Shown here one piece after another: positions 25,513 through 33,175 of a DNA stretch of 64,000 nucleotides. Origin of the DNA: UBA4781 sp963556045 (GTDB taxonomy: Bacteria > Chloroflexota > Anaerolineae > Anaerolineales > Anaerolineaceae); the NCBI GenBank assembly GCA_963556045.3, contig CAUVYA020000002.1, forward strand, positions 372,001 through 436,000. Direction: 5' to 3'. Made by a program: the position numbers and the translations under genes. The notes beneath the pieces are model-generated. The model was not told the origin of the DNA. It ran no database searches and was given only the letters and a program-made list of their open reading frames with translations. Every line of letters starts with the position of its first letter. Position 1 is the stretch's first letter.

Positions 25513-25590
25513 CCTTCAATATTTCTGATTTGCTTATACCTATACATAAATGGGATCTTATCTAGCAACCCCTGCCCCTTTTAGAAAATA

Positions 25591-25598
25591 TTGGTACA
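25591..25598. repeat. Target-site duplication of the IS element (left copy)
   Basis: TTGGTACA, repeated exactly at 26914-26921 on the other side of the element. Confidence 0.85.
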
Positions 25599-26913
25599 GA
25601 TTGTGTGTCATCTTTTCTGTAAAATCAGGCACGGAACCTTTCAGAATTTGATAATACCTTAACAACACTCCATATTCAAATAAATTCTGCCAAACTCCCA
25701 TTCCTCATTGAATTCCATCAAAATAGCTGAAACAAGCCGTAAACAAGAAGTCTCATTGGGAAACACACGCACAATGCGGGTCCTGCGTTTAACCTCCTGA
25801 CTGAGTCGCTCCATATAGTTGGATGTTCTCAAACGTCTTTGGTGTATTCTCGGAAAGGCAAATACTGTGAATCCCTCCGGTATATTGACCTCCATCCAGT
25901 CCGCCAGTTTGGGCGCAATGTCCGCATATATCTCCACCGCTTTCTTGAGGTAGCTTTCCGCGGTTTCCCGATCTGGGGCGTTGAAAATCGTGCGGATATC
26001 TTCTGCCATTTCCCTGCGTATGCTAACTCTGGGGACATACGCTTGTGCGTTTTGCTGCAGGTGGAACTGGCACCTTTGCCAGGGGATCCCTGTGAATACG
26101 GCTTTTCTTGCAGCCTCCATGCCTGCATGGTCATCGCTGATGATCAATTGCACTCCGTGCAATCCACGCTTGACCAACCCTTCCAGAAATACCCGCCAGT
26201 GGGCTTCTGCCTCACTTAGTGACACGGAAACACCCAAAATAGTCCTTTTCCCGTCCCTTTTCACTCCACTGGCCATCAAAATAGCCGCATCCTGTACACT
26301 GCCCGCCTGTCTGACCTTCTCATAGCGCGCATCCAGGTACAAATAAACAACTTCTCCTAAAGGTCTGTTGCGCCAGGCTTCCAGTTCTTCATCCAGCTGT
26401 TGAGCTGCCCGGCTGACCTGACTGGCACTGATCTGTGTGCCGCACAATTGTTCGGTTATAGCTGCTACCTTGCGCGTGGATACGCCCTGAACGTACATCT
26501 CCGCCAGTGTTAGCAGCAAAGCTCGTTCACTGCGAATGCCTTTTTCCAATGAGCGGGGATAAAAACCACCTTCGCGCACCTGCGGGATATCAAAGGTCAC
26601 TTCACCTACTCTGGTCTTGACCGTCTTGGGCTTGTAGCCATTAGCATGCCCCTGCCTTTCTTCTGTGCGCTCATAAGGCTTGGCGCCCAGATAGTTCTCC
26701 CGTTCGATGCGCATGGCTTCGTTCACCAGTACTCGTACAAGATCAGGTAATCCATCCATTCCTTGTTTCGATAACTGTTCCAGATTTTCTCTTGTTAATG
26801 TACAATCACTCTTGTAGATCATGGCTCTTATCCTTTCTTGGTTATTGCTTAACTTCTGAAAGGATACCGTGATCTACACTTTTTTGAATTTACAGAAAAT
26901 TTGCTACACTAAC
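25599..26913 (-). mobile_element. IS256-family insertion sequence, complete
   Basis: A 1315-bp element bounded by imperfect inverted repeats. The left end runs from 25599 (GATTGTGTGTCATCTTTTCT) and the right end, read from 26913 inward, starts GTTAGTGTAGCAAATTTTCT; both continue into GTAAA. It holds one full transposase gene and is flanked by an exact 8-bp duplication, TTGGTACA, so insertion is fairly recent. It landed between the recombinase and the larA-like gene and breaks no recognisable gene. Confidence 0.9.
25659..26822 (-). CDS. IS256-family (mutator-type) transposase
   Basis: A 387-residue DDE transposase. The catalytic residues are in place: Asp164 (LYLDARYEKV), Asp230 (LIISDDHAG) and Glu338 (RTSNYMERLSQEVKRRTR). 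The CQFH motif about 20 residues after the second Asp is typical of the family. Length is normal and the frame is intact, so it should be functional. AGGATAAG precedes the ATG. Confidence 0.95.
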   Translation of the reverse strand: MIYKSDCTLTRENLEQLSKQGMDGLPDLVRVLVNEAMRIERENYLGAKPYERTEERQGHANGYKPKTVKTRVGEVTFDIPQVREGGFYPRSLEKGIRSERALLLTLAEMYVQGVSTRKVAAITEQLCGTQISASQVSRAAQQLDEELEAWRNRPLGEVVYLYLDARYEKVRQAGSVQDAAILMASGVKRDGKRTILGVSVSLSEAEAHWRVFLEGLVKRGLHGVQLIISDDHAGMEAARKAVFTGIPWQRCQFHLQQNAQAYVPRVSIRREMAEDIRTIFNAPDRETAESYLKKAVEIYADIAPKLADWMEVNIPEGFTVFAFPRIHQRRLRTSNYMERLSQEVKRRTRIVRVFPNETSCLRLVSAILMEFNEEWEFGRIYLNMECC

Positions 26914-26921
26914 TTGGTACA
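26914..26921. repeat. Target-site duplication of the IS element (right copy)
   Basis: TTGGTACA, identical to 25591-25598. Confidence 0.85.
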
Positions 26922-27042
26922 GATATTGATCAAATAAGCGTTGAAATGGGTTGATCGATTTATAAAGTATCAGCTTTTATATATAAAACACGCTGTTTTC
27001 TGGGTTAGAATTGCAGATAGTTGAACATATCATGCCAATATT

Positions 27043-28338
27043 ATGAAAATAAACGATAACCTATACGCAAATAACGTAAATTATCAAGATAATCCAGGGG
27101 AAATAGTACATATTCCTTATGGAGCAGAGCACATCGCGCTGGATATTTCGCATTACATTGGAAAAATTGATATTTACTACCCACCCACCTCTGATGAGGA
27201 ACCCATTAATGATACGGATGTTCATGCATTTTTAGAAGAGCAAGAGTTAAAGATACCAGAACAAGGCACGATTTCGATCGCTATCAATGACAATACTCGA
27301 CCAAATCGATACGACCTGCTTCTGAACGGCTTGCTCCATCATCTTGAAAAGCATAATTGTCATTCAGATCGCATAGATATCTGGATTGCATCCGGTACGC
27401 ACACTCCCATTGAGAAATCTTCCTATGAAGATTTTATTCCTCCCGCAATTGTTGAAAAATATCGCATCCATTCACACGATTGTGACGAATCATCAAATCT
27501 TGTCTATCTTGGCAGAACCAGCCGCGATACACCGGTTTGGGTTAATAAAGATTTCTTTTCATCCGATCTCAAAATAACAATAGGCACTATCGAACCACAT
27601 CATTTTATGGGGTTTTCAGGGGGATCAAAGACCGCAGCGATCGGTATGGCAGGCAGAGAAACAATCGTGAAAAATCACCATCTGCTGCTGCAGCCTCATA
27701 CAGAAACTGCTCAATATATCGCTAACCCAATGCGTATGGATGTAGAAGAGATCGGGGATATGCTGGATATTGACATCTGTTTTAACGCCATTATGGACCA
27801 GTATAAGAACGTTCTGAGATTATTGTGGGGAAAACCCAGGCAAGTGATGCTGGAAGGGATTGATTGGAGTAAAAAAGTTTGCCAGGTCATGGTACCTGAT
27901 AAATATGACCTTGTTATTACATCGGCGGGCGGATTCCCCAAGGACATCAATTTTTACCAGGCACAAAAAGCGATCACGAACGCCTGCATGATCTGTAAGG
28001 ATGGAGCTGAGATCATCCTCGCTGCAGAATGCCGCGAAGGTGCGGGCAATCAGAGATTCCTGCAATTCATGCAGGGGAAACACACTTTCTCAGAGGTTAT
28101 CGACGAATTCTCTCATATTCCTTTTGAGATTGGACCGCATAAAGCATACCTGTTAGCCCGCCAGGGCTTAAAGTACGGAATTTCCTTGAAATCGAGTATG
28201 GATGAAGGCGTAGTTCAAGCCATGCTCATGACTCCCCTCACCTCTTTACAATGTGCGCTGGATAATATCGAAGTATCCTCTGGAAGGAAAATTGCAGTCC
28301 TGCCTTATGGAGGCTTGACAGTTCCGAACCTGGGATAG
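27043..28338 (+). CDS. larA: LarA-like nickel-pincer racemase/DUF2088 protein
   Basis: A 431-residue LarA-family protein. The family core is seen at TIGTIEPHHFMGFSGGSKTAAIGMAG: the His pair and the Lys of GGSK correspond to the catalytic His and the pincer-cofactor Lys of lactate racemase. DVHAFLEE and ASGTHTPIEKSSY are further family blocks. LarA homologues racemise or epimerise 2-hydroxy acids (lactate, malate, sugar acids). The cofactor-making genes larB, larC and larE are not next to it. No ribosome binding site is evident. Substrate unknown. Confidence 0.85.
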   Translation: MKINDNLYANNVNYQDNPGEIVHIPYGAEHIALDISHYIGKIDIYYPPTSDEEPINDTDVHAFLEEQELKIPEQGTISIAINDNTRPNRYDLLLNGLLHHLEKHNCHSDRIDIWIASGTHTPIEKSSYEDFIPPAIVEKYRIHSHDCDESSNLVYLGRTSRDTPVWVNKDFFSSDLKITIGTIEPHHFMGFSGGSKTAAIGMAGRETIVKNHHLLLQPHTETAQYIANPMRMDVEEIGDMLDIDICFNAIMDQYKNVLRLLWGKPRQVMLEGIDWSKKVCQVMVPDKYDLVITSAGGFPKDINFYQAQKAITNACMICKDGAEIILAAECREGAGNQRFLQFMQGKHTFSEVIDEFSHIPFEIGPHKAYLLARQGLKYGISLKSSMDEGVVQAMLMTPLTSLQCALDNIEVSSGRKIAVLPYGGLTVPNLG

Positions 28339-28403
28339 GTGAGAACCTTCTTGAGAGAACCGGGTTATAATTGGTGGAATGCTTATCCAGAAATGGAGAT
28401 CCT

Positions 28404-28760
28404 ATGAAAACAAACGAAGACGCAATTGGAAATACGACCATCGATCCTGAAGTGATTCTGACTATCATCCGTTTGGCAGCGTTGGAAGTACCCGGTGTCT
28501 GCAGAATGGACTCTGGACCTGCCGGTATTGATGATCTGGTAAAAAAGTTCTATTCAGATGGAGTAAAAATCGATGTGGAAGACCACACCATCTATGTGGA
28601 TCTTTACCTCGTGATATATCTGGATGCAGATCTACGAGCTGTTGCCAGAAAGGTACAGGAAGAAATCAGCCGAGCCATAGAAGATATGGTAGGAATGGAT
28701 ATAGGTCGCGTTGACGTACACATAGAGGACATCGAGTTTCGTAAAACAGAAACAGCGTAA
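28404..28760 (+). CDS. Asp23/Gls24 family envelope stress protein
   Basis: About 118 residues of the Asp23 (DUF322) family. Visible blocks: IDPEVILTIIRLAALEVPGV, GVKIDVEDHTIYVDLYLVI and VARKVQEEISRAIEDMVG. Such proteins are small, often membrane-associated and linked to alkaline or envelope stress. GGAG precedes ATG 28404, preferred over 28371, which lies on a TATAAT box (28366-28371). nusB follows after 7 bp, as in many Gram-positive genomes. Confidence 0.9.
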   Translation: MKTNEDAIGNTTIDPEVILTIIRLAALEVPGVCRMDSGPAGIDDLVKKFYSDGVKIDVEDHTIYVDLYLVIYLDADLRAVARKVQEEISRAIEDMVGMDIGRVDVHIEDIEFRKTETA

Positions 28761-28767
28761 AGCTATT

Positions 28768-29217
28768 ATGAAACCCAGAACAGAATCTAGAGGTTTGGCT
28801 TTACAAGTGCTCTATGAATATGATATTTCCGGACACCCTGCCGGAGATATCCTTATGAACCACATGCAAGAAAAACCCGAAGATGAAGGGATGGTTTCTT
28901 TCGCAAGTGAAATCATCACCGGAGTTATTCCGATCAGTGCAATATTAGATCGGTTGATCGCTGAAAACGCACCTGAATGGCCCCTCGATCAAATTTCCTC
29001 CATAGATAAAAATATTATTCGAATTGCCCTCTGGGAATTTGCTGTTTCCAAAATCACACCTATAAAAGTGGCGATTAACGAAGCTGTTGAATTAGCGAAA
29101 GTATATGGATCGGACTCTTCGCCTCGTTTTGTGAATGGAGTTTTAGGAACTTTATCAACTGAAGTTGAAAAAATAAGTAATCTCTTTGCCAGTGACAATA
29201 CTATAATAAAAGAATAA
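28768..29217 (+). CDS. nusB: Transcription antitermination factor NusB
   Basis: A 149-residue NusB. RGLALQVLYEYDISG near the start, IDKNIIRIALWEF in the middle and VAINEAVELAKVYGSDSSPRFVNGVLG near the end are the family blocks. It binds boxA RNA with NusE (S10) during rRNA transcription. It lies with the Asp23-like gene as often found. Confidence 0.95.
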   Translation: MKPRTESRGLALQVLYEYDISGHPAGDILMNHMQEKPEDEGMVSFASEIITGVIPISAILDRLIAENAPEWPLDQISSIDKNIIRIALWEFAVSKITPIKVAINEAVELAKVYGSDSSPRFVNGVLGTLSTEVEKISNLFASDNTIIKE

Positions 29218-29238
29218 TACTTTATCAGGGAAAGCAAC

Positions 29239-31650
29239 ATGAAACGAAATCATAGGTCTCCGTGGTTATTTCTTTTACTACTTGCTGGTTTTCTGCTGCA
29301 ATTAAGTGCCTGTACGGCGTATTCACCCGGATATGAACCGGAATCGGTGTTTGCAGAGGTCGTCTTTGAGACTACCTTATCTGAGGTTGTGGATGAAAAT
29401 ACAACAGTCCAGTTGGAGATACTGGATGAAGTCTCCTGTTTAAATTTCAATCCAACGCGCTATGAAATGAGTTTAAAGAGCGAAACAACCTACTTCGTTC
29501 GCATTCCCATCTCGATCAATTCTGTGGTCAAGTATCGCTATATCTTGAACTCATCTGTAATTAATGTGGAAAAAGATCTTTCCGGCAGGGATGTCCGCTA
29601 TCGCATGGTCAATATCAACCAGCCCATGGTCATTGAAGACCGTGTAGCAACATGGCAGGCAGCACCTTCAGCGTCCGAGAAAGGCACGCTGACAGGTTCT
29701 ATTGTAGATGCAACCAATAATGCACCCATTTCATCCATCCTGGTGACTGTAGCAGGCTTATCCGGCTACACCGCTGCGGATGGATCTTTTACCATTAACA
29801 ACGTTCCTGTCGGGGAGCATAATCTTCTGGCATATTCCCCTACAGGTGAATATGTGGTTTTCCAGCAAAAAGCTGTCATCGCTGAAAGCGTGCAAACACC
29901 GGCTGTTTTTGCAATGCAGCCCGTTTCTTTTGTCAACGTGACATTCAATGTATCCACTCCCACCAATACCATCAAAGGCGCTCCTTTACGGATGCTGGGA
30001 AATATCCTGCAGATGGGCAACACATTTTCTGAATTGAATGCCGGCTGCAGTATGATCGCATCCAGAGCGCCTGTCATGACTTACCATGAAGATGGTTCCT
30101 ATTCGCTTACTATGAGCCTGCCGGTAGGTCTTGACCTGCGCTATAAATACTCCCTTGGAGATGGTTTTTGGAATGCAGAACGAAAGAAAGACGGCAGCCT
30201 GCGGATACGGCAGCTGGTTGTTCCCGATCACGATATCATGGTTAACGATGGCATTTCAACCTGGTTGATCAATGATGAGGATCCTCTCACGATCCGCGTA
30301 CATGTGCCCGATACCACACCCTCTTCGGATATGATCTCCCTCCAGATCAATCCGTACGTGTGGATGGAACCCATTCCTATGTGGGCGCTGGGGAATAATG
30401 ATTGGCTGCTCACCATCTACAGCCCAACAGACATCCTGCCCGGTTCCTCGTATCGCTACTGCAGGAATGAACAATGTGAGATTTCCGAAGGACTCATCCA
30501 ATCATCCGATAACACAATTGCTACGATAACAAATCTGGAAAATGGAATTTCCGATGAAATCCTCCTTTGGGATAGCTACCAACCTGTTTCTCTGTCAACC
30601 GATCTCAGGATCGAAAACATCCAGCAGAATTCCAGCTTTATCGCCGGCGCAGAATTCAATCCCAATGCAGAACCCGCCTGGCAACCCTACTCTGGCTGGG
30701 CTTTTGTTGATGTGGGTGTGACAAAGTTCAACTGGGTTTATTACCAACCCACATGGACATTTAACGACGAAGAGAACAGCATTACATTTGATCCTCAACA
30801 TGATCTCTTCTGGGTTGACCACAGCGTGAATATAAACTATGCGCATTCCACTGGATTGAATGTGGCTCTCTATCCCCAGATTCATTATCTCGACACAGGG
30901 GTACAGGAAATTGTTGCAGCGAATTATCAAGATTATTACTGGTGGGGTTCCTGGTTTACACAATACCGTCAATTCATCCTCCATTTTGCGGCATTAGCCG
31001 GTCAAAATAATGTGAATGCATTTATCATCGGCGGGGATGAACTGTTACCTTTTCTCGATCCCGGATCATACAATCTGCCTTCAGATATGGAAACCAAGAT
31101 GGCTGAACTGATCGCGGAAATTCGGTCAAAATATCAAGGAGATCTGGGAATTGCTATTCCCTTCTTATCTGACCCTGCTAACTTACCGGATTGGGTTGAT
31201 GAGGCGGATTTTATGTACATCCAGTACACACCTCAACTGGCTGCTTCAAATGATCCAACACTTGATGAATTGACCCAAAACGCGGTATCCATCATGGACT
31301 CTCAAATTTATAATTTCTACACATCCATCCAGAAACCCATTATTCTTGGCATCAATGCACCTGCCATTGACGGTTCGGCGCGCGGCTGTCTTTCCATCGA
31401 TCTCAACTGTGATGATTATGCCAATCTGGATGATGGTTTTATCCCTGCTACCAATTACACTGTTGATGTTCAGGAGCAGGCAGATATCTACCTGGCATTA
31501 CTGAGGGCAATCAATCAGCGATCGTGGATCGCGGGATTCGTAACTACAGGGTATTACACACCGCTTAAGGTATATGATTATTCATCTTCAATCCATGGAA
31601 AGCCGGCGGAAGAGATCGTAGCGTACTGGCTGGGAAACATATTTCCATAA
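29239..31650 (+). CDS. Large multidomain lipoprotein, putative glycoside-hydrolase-like
   Basis: An 803-residue lipoprotein (lipobox LSAC, Cys25). Between about 28 and 145 and again between 230 and 480 are CBM20-like beta domains (SYRYCRN, WALGNNDW, SLQINPYVW), separated by a carboxypeptidase-regulatory-like domain at about 153-210 (LTGSIVDATNNAPISSILV). From about 490 to the end is a TIM-barrel-like part (FVDVGVTKFNWVYYQPTW, then FIIGGDELLPFL, then IILGINAPAID) that recalls GH113/GH53-type glycosidases, with Glu in GGDE a candidate catalytic residue. It is probably anchored outside the cell for polysaccharide use. It follows nusB by 21 bp and ends at a strong terminator. Confidence 0.55.
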   Translation: MKRNHRSPWLFLLLLAGFLLQLSACTAYSPGYEPESVFAEVVFETTLSEVVDENTTVQLEILDEVSCLNFNPTRYEMSLKSETTYFVRIPISINSVVKYRYILNSSVINVEKDLSGRDVRYRMVNINQPMVIEDRVATWQAAPSASEKGTLTGSIVDATNNAPISSILVTVAGLSGYTAADGSFTINNVPVGEHNLLAYSPTGEYVVFQQKAVIAESVQTPAVFAMQPVSFVNVTFNVSTPTNTIKGAPLRMLGNILQMGNTFSELNAGCSMIASRAPVMTYHEDGSYSLTMSLPVGLDLRYKYSLGDGFWNAERKKDGSLRIRQLVVPDHDIMVNDGISTWLINDEDPLTIRVHVPDTTPSSDMISLQINPYVWMEPIPMWALGNNDWLLTIYSPTDILPGSSYRYCRNEQCEISEGLIQSSDNTIATITNLENGISDEILLWDSYQPVSLSTDLRIENIQQNSSFIAGAEFNPNAEPAWQPYSGWAFVDVGVTKFNWVYYQPTWTFNDEENSITFDPQHDLFWVDHSVNINYAHSTGLNVALYPQIHYLDTGVQEIVAANYQDYYWWGSWFTQYRQFILHFAALAGQNNVNAFIIGGDELLPFLDPGSYNLPSDMETKMAELIAEIRSKYQGDLGIAIPFLSDPANLPDWVDEADFMYIQYTPQLAASNDPTLDELTQNAVSIMDSQIYNFYTSIQKPIILGINAPAIDGSARGCLSIDLNCDDYANLDDGFIPATNYTVDVQEQADIYLALLRAINQRSWIAGFVTTGYYTPLKVYDYSSSIHGKPAEEIVAYWLGNIFP

Positions 31651-31672
31651 GGGCTGAAATAATTTAGTAGAA

Positions 31673-31717
31673 AAAAGACGGGTAAGATTTCGATCATCCA
31701 CCCGTCTTTCTGTTTTT
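31673..31717. terminator. Bidirectional terminator
   Basis: AAAGACGGGT (31674-31683) pairs with ACCCGTCTTT (31700-31709), flanked by A-run and TTTTT. It separates the lipoprotein gene from the convergent MFS gene. Confidence 0.85.
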
Positions 31718-31736
31718 ATCCGAGAATTATCAATTA

Positions 31737-33068
31737 TTAATTCCCCTCGCCGGCTGTGATTGCATCCGCCCTATCCTTAAGAGTTTCATGCAGGCTGTTG
31801 ATATCTTTGCCGATGAATTTGGATGTGATGAAGAAGAAAATGCCGCATAATATCCACGCTGATGTACAGATGATCAACATGGCATTTCCTCTTGGTGAAG
31901 GATTGCCAGATGCCCGCAGCGCATCGGAGATGATGCCCGTGAGCAAGGGCGCTAATGCTGCCCCACTGGATTCGATAAAATACTGGATTGCCATGGCTGT
32001 GCTGCGCATTTCAGGGAGGGTAATATCATTGACGATGGAAGTGACATTTGGTGATGCAAATGGAATGAAAATGGCAGTTATGCCCAGCATGACTCCAAAT
32101 AGAGCTGTGTTTTCAACAGGTACGTTCAGTGTGATATAAAGCATCACTGCACCCAGCAGCACACCGATCATGGAAACATACACACGCCCTTTTTTATTTT
32201 TGCCAAAGAAATGGTCACCCAGCATGCCGCCTATCGGATAACCCAGCGCAAGCATCAGGATGGTAGGAACCATGGTCATCAGGACCTGCGTGTCACTGTA
32301 GCCTCTCTCCTGCCCCAGATAGATGAAAATGAATGCGACAAGGGTATTCCATGGAAAGACCCCGAAGAAACCCTGCAGATACATGAAGATCAAACTGGGT
32401 TTTTTTAGGATATCTTTAACCTTACTCCATTCAAAATGAAATTTCTGCAGTTCCGGCACATCCTTGATATCCTGCATTTCCGGTTCGCTGGTGCCGCGCG
32501 GGACATCTTTCACGAAGAAAAAGATGATGATGGAAAGAAGTATGCCCAGTCCGCCGGTTATATAGAACAGTTTGCGCCAGCCAATTCCAACCGCCACGGT
32601 CATGGAAAGCACCAGTCCTGCCATGTATCCCAGGGGCATGGTGATCTGCAGCAGCCCGAATATCTTTCCCCTGACCTTGGGCGCGAAATAATCTGCGATC
32701 AGACTGTACAAACCGGGATAACTGGAATCATCAATACCGGTGGAAGCACGAGAAGCGATGAAAAGGGAAAACGTGGGGGCGATAGCGCTCAACCAGGTGG
32801 TCGAACCCCAGATGAGAGATGCCAGAGCCAGCAGCTTGCCGCGCGGGAAGCGGTCGTATAAATACCCCCAGATAGGGTAAAAAAGAGCTCCCACGATCAA
32901 TGCGGCGGTGGCAACCGAACCCCACTGCGTGTCGGTCAATCCAAATTCTTCGATGACCATATCTCCCATGGGGTTGATCAGCAATTTATCGATCTGGTGC
33001 AGCAGCATAAAAGTAAATAAAATTACGATCAGTAAGACTTTATTGGTGGTTTTCGTTTTTGATGTCAT
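31737..33068 (-). CDS. Major facilitator superfamily transporter
   Basis: A 443-residue protein with twelve predicted helices and the MFS motif after helix 2 (GYLYDRFPRGKLLAL). The stretch IASRASTGIDDSSYPGLYSLIADYF resembles the spinster/hexuronate-transporter branch. The ATG at 33068 is preferred to 33104 because GGAG lies nine bases before it. Substrate cannot be inferred; it stands alone between two convergent/divergent neighbours. Confidence 0.85.
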   Translation of the reverse strand: MTSKTKTTNKVLLIVILFTFMLLHQIDKLLINPMGDMVIEEFGLTDTQWGSVATAALIVGALFYPIWGYLYDRFPRGKLLALASLIWGSTTWLSAIAPTFSLFIASRASTGIDDSSYPGLYSLIADYFAPKVRGKIFGLLQITMPLGYMAGLVLSMTVAVGIGWRKLFYITGGLGILLSIIIFFFVKDVPRGTSEPEMQDIKDVPELQKFHFEWSKVKDILKKPSLIFMYLQGFFGVFPWNTLVAFIFIYLGQERGYSDTQVLMTMVPTILMLALGYPIGGMLGDHFFGKNKKGRVYVSMIGVLLGAVMLYITLNVPVENTALFGVMLGITAIFIPFASPNVTSIVNDITLPEMRSTAMAIQYFIESSGAALAPLLTGIISDALRASGNPSPRGNAMLIICTSAWILCGIFFFITSKFIGKDINSLHETLKDRADAITAGEGN

Positions 33069-33175
33069 TGTTTTCTCCGTGAATGATTTTGATCTGTTTT
33101 CCATAAAGGCATAATCGTGATTCCCGCTTGGTTGTATTGTATATTAAACTAAAAGAAAACAAAATACTTTTTATC

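Noticed and set aside
25383..25568. A 61-codon minus-strand frame upstream of the recombinase
   Set aside because: It overlaps the recombinase promoter and the direct repeats, has no ribosome binding site and no recognisable motif.
24386..26913. Recombinase plus IS256 as one composite mobile island
   Set aside because: The IS has its own exact target duplication between the recombinase and larA, so it inserted on its own; no cargo or second IS copy is present.
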